Assembly: GCA_022414725.1 (NCBI GenBank)
Contig: CM039462.1
Span: forward strand, 94,293,457-94,357,456
DNA length: 64,000 nt
Reading direction: 5' to 3'
DNA from: Microglena sp. YARC
Taxonomy: Eukaryota; Chlorophyta; Chlorophyceae; Chlamydomonadales; Chlamydomonadaceae
Below the pieces are notes generated by a model that searched no databases, had not been told where the DNA came from, and saw only the letters and a program-made list of their open reading frames with translations. Position 1 is the stretch's first letter, and each line of letters begins with the position of its first letter. Positions 18,779-29,889 of the stretch are shown here, in pieces. Position numbers and translations under genes: made by a program.

Positions 18779-20248
18779 TCAGCTGTACTCGGGGCCAGCC
18801 GCATCTGGATCAATGAGCAGCTTGCATACATCTGCGTGACCAGCCTTCGCAGCCAGCCGCAACGCCCAGCTGTTGAGAGAGTTCGCCGGGGCCCTGAACT
18901 CAATTCCAGCCACCGCTGGATCCATCAGAAGCTTGCAGACATCTGCGTGACCTGCATTGGCAGCCTCACGCAATGCCAAGCTGTTGACAGAGTTCGCCAG
19001 GGCCCTGAACTCAATTCCAGCCACCTCTGGATCCATCAGCAGCTTGCAGACATCTGCGTGACCAGCCTTCGCAGCCAGCCGCAAGACCCAGCTGTTGTGA
19101 GAGTTCGCCCTGGCCCTGAACTCAATTCCAGCCACCTCTGGATCCATCAGCAGCTTGCAGACATCTGCGTGACCTGCCTGGGCAGCCTCACGCAAGGCCA
19201 TGGTATCTCTAGAGGTCGCCAGGGCCCTGAACTCAATTCCAGCCACCGCTGGATCCATGAGCAGCTTGCAGACATCTGCGTGCCCTTCCTTCGCAGCCGC
19301 ACGCAAGGCCCAGCTGTTGAAAGAGTTCGCGCGGGCCCTGAACTTAATTCCAGCCACCGCTGGATCCATCAGCAGCTTGCAGACATCTGCGTGGCCTTCA
19401 TATGCAGCCTCCAACAAGGCCAAGCTGTAGCTATAGTTCGCCAGGGCCCTGAACTCAATTCCAGCAACCGCTGGATCCATCAGCAGCTTGCAGACATCTG
19501 CGTGACCAGCCTTCGCAGCCAGCCGCAAGACCCAACTGTCGTGAGAGTTCGCCCGGGCTCTGAACTCAATTCCAGCCACCGCTGGATCCATCAGCAGCTT
19601 GCAGACATCTGCGTGACCTGCCTGGGCAGCCTCACGCAAGGCCCTGCTAACTCTAGAGTTCGCCAGGGCCCTGAACTCAATTCCAGCCACCGCTGGATCC
19701 ATGAGCAGCTTGCAGACATCTGCGTGACCTGCCTTGGCAGCCTCACGCAAGGCCCTGCTATCTCTAGAGTTCGCCAGGGACCTGAACTCAATTCCAGCCA
19801 CCGCTGGATCCATCAGCAGCTTGCAGACATCTGCGTGACCTTCATTGGCAGCCTCCAACAAGGCCAAGCTGTAGCTATAGTTCGCCAGGGCCCTGAACTC
19901 AAGTCCAGCAACCTCTGGATCCATCAGCAGCTTGCAGACATCGGCGTGACCGGCCTTGGAAGCCACACAGAGAAGCTTGTTTTCATTTTGGTTCGCCCTC
20001 AATTGTACGCCCTTAACCTGTACAAGAGGATTGGACACCAAGCATACTGCTAGAAGGTCGGCGCGCCCCCCTTTCGCCATCATCTCTCCAACTCGCTGTG
20101 GTGGTTGGATCAGTCCGGTAAGGGGCCATCCAGAATATCTTTTGTGCAGAGTTTTACACACTAATACAATCTTGGGGTTGGAAGAGAATAGGGCAATAAG
20201 ATCAAGAATGTCATGGGGACACTTAAGGAATAGAAACGGTGACTGCAT
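18779..20248 (-). CDS. F-box-like/ankyrin-repeat protein B2 (11 repeats)
   Basis: 489 residues from the ATG at 20248, a tandem duplicate of B1 with an almost identical N-terminal ~120 residues and C-terminus. It has 11 ankyrin units of 37 residues against 19 in B1; the 296-residue difference is exactly eight units, so the length change is unit-wise expansion or contraction. The alternating two-unit pattern of B1 is absent. Flanking DNA on both sides (15.48-15.66 versus 18.6-18.78 kb; 18.0-18.37 versus 20.23-20.65 kb) is also duplicated. Role as for B1, by inference. Confidence 0.85.
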   Translation of the reverse strand: MQSPFLFLKCPHDILDLIALFSSNPKIVLVCKTLHKRYSGWPLTGLIQPPQRVGEMMAKGGRADLLAVCLVSNPLVQVKGVQLRANQNENKLLCVASKAGHADVCKLLMDPEVAGLEFRALANYSYSLALLEAANEGHADVCKLLMDPAVAGIEFRSLANSRDSRALREAAKAGHADVCKLLMDPAVAGIEFRALANSRVSRALREAAQAGHADVCKLLMDPAVAGIEFRARANSHDSWVLRLAAKAGHADVCKLLMDPAVAGIEFRALANYSYSLALLEAAYEGHADVCKLLMDPAVAGIKFRARANSFNSWALRAAAKEGHADVCKLLMDPAVAGIEFRALATSRDTMALREAAQAGHADVCKLLMDPEVAGIEFRARANSHNSWVLRLAAKAGHADVCKLLMDPEVAGIEFRALANSVNSLALREAANAGHADVCKLLMDPAVAGIEFRAPANSLNSWALRLAAKAGHADVCKLLIDPDAAGPEYS

Positions 20249-20520
20249 GTTCTATAAACATGTGTGTACAATGCATGCAAGCGCACAGGATGGTCTATAG
20301 CCTTTTATTTCACAGGATGGTCTATAGCCTTTTATAAAATCCCAACTCATTATTTATTTATACTATCAATCATTTCATACATCGGAGGGGACAGTAAAAA
20401 CAAGGAGCAGCCTCATCAGCTCTCTCAGCAGTTGGACAAGTGCAGCCAATGCAGCATTCATGTGTGGCCCTCCGTCAGCGATGATGATGCCTAGCCGAGC
20501 TGGTGAAGTCCATGCTTATT

Positions 20521-20652
20521 ACAGTCGGAGACGCAATTTGTGGGACACCCTACCGGTGACCCTTGAACCCAATGGGTAGATCAGCTAAAGGCGAGTACAT
20601 ATTTTTGCCGTTCATCTCTGTATTTCTGTGTTGTCCTCCTGCTCCATCATTT
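20521..20652. mobile_element. Mariner/IS630-type left-end fragment, second copy
   Basis: Same TACAGTCGGAGACGCAATTT start and interior as at 18.25 kb. It abuts the 3' side of the LRAT gene that follows. Confidence 0.7.
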
Positions 20653-20672
20653 TAGTACGCACATGGCGGCTT

Positions 20673-21152
20673 CTAGCAAGATGCCCGCGCCATCCCAATT
20701 GCAATGATCCCTACAATACTGACCACCAGGCCGAAACTGGTGCCTATGACGCCGTACTTGAACACCTCTCTATAAAAAGCCGCCCCCTCATAGCACCAGC
20801 TACCGAAGTGCTGACAGTTCCTTTCCAACACATTGTAATCCGCCCTGCCGAGCTGCGAGCGTGCCCTTTTGACCACCCCCAACGGTGAGAAACGACACCT
20901 CGCATTCACAACCCGTGCAGAGCTGCCAACTGCCAAGAATTCTGCCAGAGTAGTCTCGCTGATCAATCGCTTTCCATGGGGCTCTGACCACGCATAGTGG
21001 ATGACCTTGATGTCTGCTGCAGAGGAATACCCTTCTGAGACGGCGCTCACAATGCCATCGTGCTCGAACTTGAGGCCGATGGGGTTGACGCAATCCATTT
21101 GCAGCCACATGCCAGCCTCGATGCTCGCCATGTTCAACTTCTTAGTACCCAT
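20673..21152 (-). CDS. LRAT-like protein 1, membrane-anchored
   Basis: 159 residues from the ATG at 21152. The LRAT/H-rev107 thiol-acyltransferase triad is present: His31 in FEHDGIVS, His52 in KVIHYAW, and Cys113 in RNCQHF. A C-terminal hydrophobic helix (VIGTSFGLVVSIVGIIAIGM) would anchor it to membranes, as in phospholipase A/acyltransferase members of this family. Likely activity is phospholipid acyl transfer or hydrolysis. Its upstream ~300 bp, including a TACTGCTGCCACTCTGCACG segment read on its strand, is shared with the split paralogue at 34.16 kb, suggesting a conserved promoter. Confidence 0.8.
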   Translation of the reverse strand: MGTKKLNMASIEAGMWLQMDCVNPIGLKFEHDGIVSAVSEGYSSAADIKVIHYAWSEPHGKRLISETTLAEFLAVGSSARVVNARCRFSPLGVVKRARSQLGRADYNVLERNCQHFGSWCYEGAAFYREVFKYGVIGTSFGLVVSIVGIIAIGMARASC

Positions 21153-21464
21153 GGCAGACTTTTTCTGCTAGGGTGGCAGACGCAACCAGGGAAAGCTTGA
21201 TAAGCTCGTCTGCTTATGCAGTCGCATATTTTAGAGGTGGTGGAGCGAGTGTACAAGTGGAGAAGTGTGATGCATGCTCGTGAACACCAATATAAACAAA
21301 AGAACAGCAAGACTCCTCTATCACCTCAGTTTGCAATGCCCTCCGATGGAGAGGTCGTGCAGAGTGGCAGCAGTACTCAAGGGTCCGGGCCTGGCCTGAC
21401 CTTGCCTGGCGTGGCGTGGCGTGGCGTGGCCTGGTAAAGATGCATCTGAATTCCCCTTCCCCAC

Positions 21465-21525
21465 ACAGAGAAGCTTGTTTTCATTTTGGTTCGCCCTCAA
21501 TTGTACGTCCTTAACCTGTACAAGA
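21465..21525 (-). pseudogene. Short fragment of the ankyrin family B gene
   Basis: CACACAGAGAAGCTTGTTTT and TTGGTTCGCCCTCAATTGTA match the spacer between F-box-like region and first repeat of B1/B2. It is fused directly to the NPDK-repeat fragment that follows. Confidence 0.7.
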
Positions 21526-22184
21526 TAACCCTGATAAGTCATGGGACTGGTATGAGTTGAGCAGCAAGAACCATTCAGAAAATATGGCGATACGTCAATA
21601 CAAACCCGAGTTATAATGTATGTCAACGTAGACTCTTTAGGGAATATAATGAATTAGTCGAGTGATTATTATTTATTATTATCCTCGTTTTATACCGATT
21701 ATAATCTTATCAAATGGGATGTTGTCAAAGCAAACCCTGATAAACCTTGGAACTGGAGTGTATTGAGCGCAACCCCCATATCAAATGGGATGTTGTCAAA
21801 GCAAACCCTGATAAACAATGGTACTGGACCTGTATCAGCGCAAACCCACATATATTTGAGGAGCGGCACCTCCAAGATGAAGAGTCCAGAAGAAGGCCTG
21901 AAGCTAAGGGAGTAGCGATGCTTATCTACCAGCTAGGGATTTGCAAATACATCGAGCTGGTTTCTCATTTGCCATTACCGGATAGATACATCCGCTTCTT
22001 GGCACTGTTGATATCATTATGTGCTCTTGTTCTAGCGCTGTCGGGATTGTTTCAGAACGCAACATCTCTTACTGGATGGGCAACATTGGGTATTAAATTG
22101 CTTGGTTTTGCACAAGCACTTCTTGAGAAGCTTCCGATATCAGAGGAAGACACAACTCTACAACAACCTTTCTCGCATACATGA
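21526..22184 (+). pseudogene. NPDKxW-repeat/membrane protein, frameshifted
   Basis: Reading across frames gives repeated DNPDKSWDWYELS, ANPDKPWNWSVLSA and ANPDKQWYWTCISANPHI units, a repeat type common in proteins of large DNA viruses and some protists. A one-base loss near 21770 breaks the frame between units. The last frame (21747-22184) continues into ~85 residues with a hydrophobic helix (FLALLISLCALVLALSGLF). The upstream end is fused to an ankyrin-gene scrap, so the gene is 5'-truncated. Function unknown. Confidence 0.55.
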
Positions 22185-22365
22185 ATGATTTGAACTTCAT
22201 AACCAATAATTTTGAGAACTTTCCATTTCCAGCAAAACCATGTCACAGTTAAGTCATTGGTGATGGCATCTAGTAGGCTCAGGCTTCGGACGGGTTTCGT
22301 GTTTTTTTCCATCAACACACGTAATTCTCGTTCATATTCTTCTTGTAACATTTTGACCAGAGGCA
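22169..22365 (-). CDS. Small unknown protein segment, duplicated at 43.3 kb
   Basis: On the minus strand MLQEEYERELRVLMEKNTKP and LTVTWFCWKWKVLKIIGYEV form a helical, charged stretch then a hydrophobic stretch. The same ~190 bp recurs almost unchanged at 43306-43503. Conservation of the frame in both copies is mild support for coding. Both could be fragments of a larger gene. Confidence 0.35.
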
Positions 22366-22480
22366 TACTTATTCGCAAACTTTCGTGTACAACTTGGACA
22401 GACGGCTTAAGGGTACTACTTAAATATATCTTTATGTACCGTGAAAATGATGAAGTCTGTTTATAACTTCTTATTGCAGG

Positions 22481-22757
22481 TCGGTGTAATCGATGCAACG
22501 CCGGTCAGTGTGTGGGAAGAACGGGTCTTCAAAGAAATTGCAAGATGTGCCGCAATATTTGAAGACAAAAATGAACAAGCTCAGTTTTTTTGCGAGAGGA
22601 ACTGAAGTGGAACAATTTTACAGGACATGAGTACTTCCAGTCTTTACACTCGAATGCAAAAAATGTTTATGCTAAGCACATCGCGTGTCGCACAATAGAC
22701 CGTCTACAACTGCTGTATCCTTGTTTCAAGGATGTGCCTTGTAAGAAGAGGGAATGA
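22481..22757 (+). pseudogene. Unknown gene fragment after a possible splice acceptor
   Basis: TTCTTATTGCAG precedes an open stretch (VWEERVFKEIARCAAIFEDK). The sequence changes frame at a T7 run near 22588 into a second plausible stretch (KWNNFTGHEYFQSLHSNAKN, ending CFKDVPCKKRE and stop). One T of difference would join the two into a ~90-residue exon. Family not recognised. Confidence 0.4.
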
Positions 22758-23045
22758 TGCTTGAATCTTCAGTGAATCCGGGTCCGCATGTCCGCCCCCA
22801 CCCACCCAAAAAACGAGGGGTGAAGTGGACGAGAAGCCGCTGCCCATCCAAGGGATGATGCACGAGAAGCCCCCGGTGAGTCCGCAGCTGAATTCCCCTG
22901 CCCCACTCCGTGGGTCCCGAGATTCCCTTTTCATATTCCCAATCGAGTTGTTGAGCAGGAGCCTGCTTGATACTACAATCTTGTCGATGTATCTATGTAT
23001 TCATTCGTGTGTGAGTGAATTTTTCATCACAGGGAGTCGGGAGTC

Positions 23046-23211
23046 AATGGGCGTTCCTGCCTCCCTGCCGATTTTGACTGGTTGCGAAACATTGTATGAA
23101 GCGGATTTGTGATTACTTTGTGCTGATTTCTCAAGCTAGAAAGTCGTTCAGGAGGCTCTAAATCCTGATTAGAAATTTTAAAAAATCGGCCGGGAGGCAG
23201 GAACGCCCATT
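23046..23211. mobile_element. 166-bp MITE with inverted ends
   Basis: The left end AATGGGCGTTCCTGCCTCCC and the right end (reverse complement AATGGGCGTTCCTGCCTCCC) are perfect inverted repeats over at least 20 bp, then diverge slightly. There is no coding capacity. The ends match those of the 8.0-kb element at 48.86-56.87 kb, its probable autonomous relative. It sits immediately before the TATA box of the pseudogene at 23.29 kb. Confidence 0.85.
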
Positions 23212-23288
23212 AAGTATAAAAAATCAAGAGTATGTCTAATATATATTGCTTTGAGCACCCTATCTCTTCTGTGTAAAACAGAAAACAA

Positions 23289-23753
23289 ATGGATAACTTC
23301 AAGAAGTTGGATACAAGCATGTATGCGTGTTTCACTGTTACAGGCAGTACTTCGAATGGCAAAATTTTTATTTTACATGGAACGGTGGTATTCGATATGA
23401 CGCCAAGAAATGTTTAGAAATACTCGACCTGTACAAAGAGACATTCTACTTCAGGGGTGCATCGAACGTGATGAATAAGACTATGTTCACGTTTGACGGC
23501 ACGACAATCCACCTATTATCTGGTGCCAAAATGAGTACGACCAGAATGCTGCTCGATTGAAGAAGATTGTAGAGATAGAAAAGACGTACAAGGCAAAACA
23601 CGTGGGAATACATGGACGATTACGTAAGGCTATTCGGATATCATCCGCTCAGGAAAAGGGCATTCTGGAGCTGCTTGCTGTTATGTTTTTCGTGCAGTTA
23701 TATATTCTGTATCGATCCATGCTATTACGAAGCTAAATATCCTCGCACGTAGG
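23289..23753 (+). pseudogene. Decayed paralogue of the 12.6-kb small protein
   Basis: The DNA matches 12637-13113 closely from start codon through the Cys-rich hydrophobic tail and into the downstream ACGTAGGTGAGCTCATGC. It contains several small deletions and an extra A (for example in GGTATTCGATATGACGCC and GGCAAAACACG) that break the frame. The TATA element and leader are retained. Confidence 0.75.
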
Positions 23754-24189
23754 TGAGCTCATGCACCCCCCAACGTTTTTCCATTTCCAAGCCTGCTTGA
23801 TACACACGGCTTTCGTTCGAGTACAGGTCCCGCTGCCTGATATGACTCGACACGACACGACAGGTGTCTTTTCGATGACGCCGCCGTGGCGTGCGTGAGA
23901 ATAAGGGACGGAGCCGTCACATCCAATCCACCAAGGAGACAGCTTGACACGTTTTCATCATGAGTCAGGTTACAAGTAGCATGGTGATTCCACTTGGTGC
24001 AGAGGAATTCTTCTGCTGACTTGCGATAAAGTCAACAGAATACTAAAATGAAACCGCCTGCGCACCCCCTTCAGAAACCAATCGAGCAGGAGGCTGCTTT
24101 AAGCCGCCATGTGAGAATGACGTTTTTGATTTCAGGGTGCAACACCAACACCAACACCAACACCACCACCATCTCTGGAACAACAATTA

Positions 24190-24690
24190 TTTCAACAAAA
24201 AGTAAATACTGAAGAATGCCGGAGGCTCACATCAATCCCTATTTTAAACGTGTTCACATGAACACCTCTGAAAAGACTCTCCATCTCTGGAACAAAAAAT
24301 ATTTCAACAAAAAATAAATACTGAAGAATGCCGGAGGCTCACATCAATCCCTATTTTAAACGTGTTCACATGAACACCTCTGAAAGGACTCTCCATCTCT
24401 GGAACAACAATTATTTCAACGAAAAATAAATACTGAAGAATGCCGGAGGCTCACATCAATCCCTATTTTAAACGTGTTCACATGAACACCTCTGAAAAGA
24501 CTCTCCATCACTGGAACAAAACTTATTTCAACAAAAAATAAATACTGAAGAATGCCGGAGGCTCACATTAATCCCTATTTTAAACGTGCTCACAATATCA
24601 CCTGTGAGAAGACTCTCCATCTCTGGAACAACAATTTATTTCAACAAAAAATAATACTAAAGAATGCCGGAGGCTCACATCAATCCCAAT
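24190..24690. repeat. ~112-bp tandem repeat with GTGTTCACATGAACAC palindrome
   Basis: Four to five units contain GAAGAATGCCGGAGGCTCAC, AATCCCTATTTTAAACGTG, the palindrome GTGTTCA-CA-TGAACAC, and a CTCTCCATCTCTGGAACAAC/ATTTCAACAAAAAATAA block. A shorter 93-bp version is at 42.19-42.49 kb and a single inverted unit is near 41.94-42.0 kb. Confidence 0.9.
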
Positions 24691-24794
24691 GATGATTGTA
24701 TGCGCAAACAAGGTATTGAGGTCAAGAGCGGTGACACATGGGTACTGGTTCAAGTTCAATTGTTTGATGTATACATCATAATCTCCCTTAAGGG

Positions 24795-26930
24795 TGACGA
24801 TGCACGGTGCTCCTCGCCGCGAACTCAGGATTCATCAAAACCTTGCAGACATCGATATGGCCTCTAATAAAGGCTAACATCAGTGCCTGGCTTTTGTTGT
24901 CATCTGCCTTGGCACGGTGTTTTCTCGCCCGGAACTCAGGATTCATCAGAACCTTGCATACATCCACATATCCTTCAACGCAGCGGCGTCACATAGTACA
25001 TGGCTTTCGTTGTCATCTGCCTTGGCACGGTGCTCCTCGCCCGCGAACTCAGGATTCATCAGAACCTTGCAGACATCCACATGTCCTTCCATAGCACCTT
25101 CCATCAGTGCATAGCTGTGTTGGCATCTGCCTTAGCACGTACTTCTCGCCCGCGAACTCAGGATTCATCAGAACCTTGCAGACATCCACATGTCCTTGAT
25201 TAGCAGCGTCACACAGTGCCTGGCTTTCGTAGTCATCTGCCTTGGCACGGTGCTTCTCGCCCGCGAAATCAGGATTCATAAGAACCTTGCAGGCATCCAG
25301 ATAGCCTCCATTAGCGGCTAATCTCAATGCATGACTGTCTTGGTCATCTGCCTTGGCACGTGTTTCTCGCCCGCGAACTCAGGATCCATCAGAACCTTGC
25401 AGACATCCACATGTCCTTCACGAGCGGCATTAGTCAGTGCCTGGCTTTTGTTGTCATCTGCCTTGGCACGGTGTTTTCTCGCCCGCGAACTCAGGATTCA
25501 TCAGAACCTTGCAGACATCCAGATAGCCTCCATTAGCGGCGGCAATCAGTGCAAAACTGTCTTGGTCATCTGCCTTGGCACGGTGCTCCTCTCCGCGAAC
25601 TCAGGATTCATAGAACTTTGCAGACATCCAGATAGCCTCCATTAGCGGCTAATATCAATGCACGATTGTCTTGGTCATCTGCCTTGGCACGGTGCTCCTC
25701 GCCCGCGAACTCGGGATTCATCAGAACCTTGCAGACACCCAGATAGCCTCCCGAGCAACCTTCCCTCAGTGCATGGCTGTTGTAGTCATCTGCCTTGGCA
25801 CGGTGAATTCTCGCCCGCGAACTTAGGATTCATAAGAACCTTGCAGACATCCACATGTCCTTCACGAGCGGCGGCAAATAGTGCTGCTTTCTTCGTCATC
25901 TGCCTTGGCACGGTGATTCTCGCCCGCGAACTCAGGAGTCATCAGAACCTTGCAGACATCCAGATAGCCTCCCCGAGCGGCGGCACTCAGTGCCTGGCTT
26001 TCGTTGTCATCTGCCTTGGCACGGTGCTCCTCGCCCGCGAACTCAGGATTCATAAGAACCTTGCAGACATCCGGATAGCCTCCCCGAGCACCTTCCTCAG
26101 TGCATGGCTGTTGTAGTCATCTGCCTTGGCACGGTGCTCCTCTCCCGCGACTCAGGATTCATAAGAACCCTTGCAGACATCCAGATAGCCTCCCAGAGCG
26201 GCGATTTCTCAGTGCATAGCTGAAGCTTGCATCAGGTTTGGCACGGTGCTCCTCGCCAGCGAACTCAGGATTCATCAGAACCATGCAGACATCGAGATAG
26301 CCTCCATAAGCGGCGTAACCCAGTGCCTGGCTTTCTTTGACATCTGCCTTGGCACGGTGCTCCTCGCCTGTGAACTCAGGATTCATCAGAACCTTGCAGA
26401 CATCCAGATGTCCTTCATTAGCGGCGTACCTCAGTGCCTGGCTTTCTTCGTCATCTGCTTTGGCACGGTGCTTCTCTCCCGCGAACTCAGGATTCATCAG
26501 AACCTTGCATACATCCACATGACCTCCCTCAGCGGCGTACCTCAGTGCCTGGCTTTCGTTGACCATCTGCCTTTTGCCAGTGCTCGCCTGCAAACTCCGG
26601 ATCCATAAGAAGCTTGCAGAGATCCACATGACCTCTCCTTAGCGGCGTACTCCAATGACCGGATGTCGTTGTGATCTTTTAGCAATATGCTGACGACGTC
26701 GGCTCGCCCGGCCTTACACGCTAACCTCATGGGTTCTCATTGAGATGGTCACATCTGTCCACAAGCGCCTGTGCTTCACATGCAGCGTCAGCAGCGAAAG
26801 CAGTATGCATGGCTCGACTGATGAATCCTGCGTGCATCCAGCACCCGTCCTTCTGCCAACTGCCTGCTAGGCGCATGATCAAAACCACGAGGTCCATCTG
26901 AAGCGCGTCAATACCGGTCCGAGTGTGCAT
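24795..26930 (-). pseudogene. Decayed copy of ankyrin gene A
   Basis: The sequence matches the 3.6-5.9 kb gene over the N-terminal F-box-like region and most repeats. More than a dozen one-base insertions and deletions are scattered along it (for example GCCGCGAACTC, TTTTCTCGCCC, CAACGCAGCGG), leaving only short open pieces. The distinct C-terminal tail is replaced by other sequence, though a GATTGTATGCGCAAAC landmark is kept at ~24705. Mutations are mostly indels rather than substitutions, which can also result from low-quality consensus sequence. Confidence 0.85.
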
Positions 26931-27004
26931 CAAAATCTCCTCCTTCAAGCTTCGACGTGACCTGAGGATGAAAGAGAGATTTTCGGTACACTGCCACAGA
27001 ACAT

Positions 27005-27200
27005 TTTTCTACATTAGGGACTTGACATGACAGTAACAGTTACATTACAAAATGCCAAGGTATCATCCATTAATTGATTCAGTATGACCATACACAAGTG
27101 CTTGACATGGCAGTAACAGTAACATTACAAAATGCCAATGTATCATCCATTAATTGATTCAGTAAATGACCATACACAAGTGCTTGACATGACAGTTACA
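27005..27200. repeat. 80-bp satellite, reduced copy (about 3 units)
   Basis: Same unit as 5985-8545 (TTGACATGACAGTAACAGTT ..), here with only about three repeats at the homologous place in block A2. Confidence 0.9.
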
Positions 27201-27769
27201 GTTACATTACAATCAAAGAACACCATGATTTTGACAAGGCACAACCTGTTTGAAGACACATCTCACTGCACCAGTCATCTACAGTAGGGCTGACAATTGC
27301 CAATGAATTAGTCAAATTCAAACATAAGTTTATGCCAAGGCATCATCCATTAATTCATTCAGTATGGCCATACACAAGTGCTTGACATGACAGTAAACAT
27401 TACAATCAAGAAACAACCTATGAATTGGACAAGGAAACCCTAAACAAACTCACTAGGTGTTGTGTGAAGAAATCTGCTGCTGGGTAGCGTTCAGGATTCC
27501 TTTGATGTTAACCTCAATGAAGTCTGTTCCCATGAGAATCTAGATGGTCAGTATTCGAAGGGGACTTCAGGATGGACTGCAATGGGGAATGCAGTCAGGT
27601 ATAGTGCCAGTGTAAGGACAAACACAAGTAAAAAATTTATTAGTAGCTGTGGATGTTACACTCAGACTGGTGAATAATGTTACATGACATGTTGTTGTGC
27701 AAAATACGAATAGTTGTACATTGAATGTACAGAGGACAGCAAATTCAATATGATTCGATGGTGTTGTTT

Positions 27770-27905
27770 CGCCATGGATAATAGCAAGTTGGTGAACCGT
27801 GACCATAACAGAGGTACGTAGCGCATAATTACATGCTGGCAGGAACGCCAGTGTCGAGCGTAGTGAGAAGACATAAACCAATACAGTCGGACTTTGGGGA
27901 CTCGG
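27770..27905 (+). pseudogene. Fanzor 3' remnant, second copy
   Basis: GCCATGGATAATAGCAAGTT, AACCGTGACCATAACAGAGG and a GAACGCCAGTGTCGAGCG end correspond to the 8.8-kb remnant and to the last exon-like part of the 32.8-kb Fanzor. Confidence 0.55.
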
Positions 27906-28074
27906 ATAAACTCACCAAGATTGGATGTCATCACTACCAAGGCTGCTGCCGAACAATGAAGTACCACGCATTTTATAGCTTTTCAGCTTTCTCCCACATC
28001 GAGACTTATTAGATCCTACGTATTCTGGGTTTGACTTTGGGCATGTTTCCTGTGTTACGAAAAGTGGAGCATAA

Positions 28075-28640
28075 ATCAGTCAGTCAGTCAGTCAGTCAGT
28101 CAGTCAGGCAGGCAGGCAGTCAGGCAGGCAGTGCATCAGCAGCATTTGACTATCCTGTAAGCTAGATCCGACCAGATCAACTCGATTATAGCATCCTGTA
28201 AGCTATCGAACACTCGCGACAAGTGCAAGGAAGGTAGTGCAGCAGCAGCATCTAACAACTATCCTGTCCGACCAGCTAGCTATCCGAACACTGCCGCGGA
28301 CAGTGCAGGAAGGTATGCATGCAGCAGCAGCAAACTCGAATATAGCATCTGTAAGCTATCGAACACTCGCGACAGTGCAGGAAGGCTAGTGCAGCAGCAG
28401 TTGCAGCATCTAACAACTATCCTGTAAGCTAGATCCGAAGCTCTTAACTCGATATAGCATCCTGTAAGCTATCGAACACATCGCGACAGTGCAGGAAGGT
28501 AAGTGCAGCAGCAGCATCTAACAACTATCCTGTAAGCTAGAATCGACCAGCTCAACTCGACTATATGATCCTGTCAGCTATCGATACGCTCGCAACAGTG
28601 CAGGAAGGTAGTGCAGCAGCAGCATCTAACAACTATCCTG
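28075..28640. repeat. (CAGT)n and CAG-rich tandem array (block A2)
   Basis: CAGT/CAGG tetramers at about 28076-28130 precede decayed units of the 9.2-9.8 kb array (GCTATCGAACACTCGCGACA; ATCTAACAACTATCCTGTAA). Confidence 0.85.
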
Positions 28641-29058
28641 TAAGCTAGATCCGACCAGCTTCACCTGGTTGGTTGAACAAATGCGATTGATTGAGCGAGC
28701 AAAAGCACTTCCTGAGCAATTAGCGAACAGGCGATGCAACTCGTCGCGAATTCCTGGAAGCTTCCGAATTTCCAAGAATTGAGTGGTAACCAGCGAAATA
28801 TGTGGTGCTTCCTCGCTGCACCGAGCATATAAACCGACCAAACCCTTATCATGTTTCAGCTGAAGATCGCGACGTTCGACATTTCTATCCTGTGACAGGT
28901 CACCTTTCACCGATGCGAGCGTTTGCGGTCAGCTAGCTCGACCAGATGTAACCAGGTCAGATCCGACACGTGTTTCTGCAAGTCCGCAGCTGAATCCCCC
29001 TGCGGAATTAAGGGGGAAATTCTACGATCCGCTGCGTCGGATCTCTGGAGCGCCTCCC

Positions 29059-29652
29059 ATGTACCGGCAATGCAAGGACGAGGAGGTCAACGATCGAGAG
29101 AAGGAGGATGTATGCCTACACGACTGGGTTGCAGTGCTCCCTGGTCGGAAAGTCACCGACATCAAGACGCTCGCTGAGTTTGAAGCGCTGTACGGGCAGG
29201 AGGACAAGATCCTCTTCGACCCAACGTTTTACCAGTTCTCAAAGGAGCCAAACACTGATATGACATCAACGTGGAACTTTGACGAGTGCTTGGATCAAGG
29301 CAGCAACCTGTGTCTCTCTCCAAGAAAGACATTTATTTGGGATCCTACGCATCTTGAGGTCAGTCACCAAATGGACCACCCACCGAGAAGCCCATGCGAC
29401 TGCATTGTTTTAAAACCATTTATGCGTAGCCGGGTTCCGATACCATTTCCATACACCAAATACATGAGACGCGGCATACATTCCAAACTTGCAACGTGTG
29501 ATTTTGGAGCACGGTTCGATGTCAAGGCGTTCGCACATGTCAGCTCTCGCATGCATGCATCTGTGATGTCGCAATCCTCTCATATTCCTTATGAACACCA
29601 CACGAGCGCGTCGCGCACACTCAATGAGCATGCCATCTGTCAACCGCTTTGA
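29059..29652 (+). CDS. Unknown 197-residue open frame
   Basis: The frame is open from ATG 29059 to TGA at 29650-29652. Its first ~100 residues have balanced composition (TLAEFEALYGQEDKILFDPT; CLDQGSNLCLSPRKTFIWDP), while the latter half is His/Ser-rich and has an equally open antisense frame. No family is recognised. It lies just beyond the right edge of block A2, next to a dispersed repeat. Coding status is uncertain. Confidence 0.35.
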   Translation: MYRQCKDEEVNDREKEDVCLHDWVAVLPGRKVTDIKTLAEFEALYGQEDKILFDPTFYQFSKEPNTDMTSTWNFDECLDQGSNLCLSPRKTFIWDPTHLEVSHQMDHPPRSPCDCIVLKPFMRSRVPIPFPYTKYMRRGIHSKLATCDFGARFDVKAFAHVSSRMHASVMSQSSHIPYEHHTSASRTLNEHAICQPL

Positions 29653-29889
29653 ATTAAATATGATTTTGTGTGGCACATGGCACACACGCGCAATGTAGTT
29701 GCACACCCGTTCCATACTTCCATCCCCGGTATCCTGGCAATCATCGTCGTGTATCTTGAATGTTCACATGTATGTAAGGGTTCAAGAGCCAGGAGGGGGG
29801 AGATGGGGTGGGGGCGCGAGAGGAGTGAACCAGGACGCATGTACATGTAGGCATTTCTGCAACAGAGGGTTCCACCCCACACTCTTTAC

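Noticed and set aside
15717..20053. Plus-strand open frames of 480 and 405 codons opposite ankyrin genes B1/B2
   Set aside because: A repeat period divisible by three keeps the antisense frame open. Sequence is monotonous and stops vary between copies; no start context or domain.
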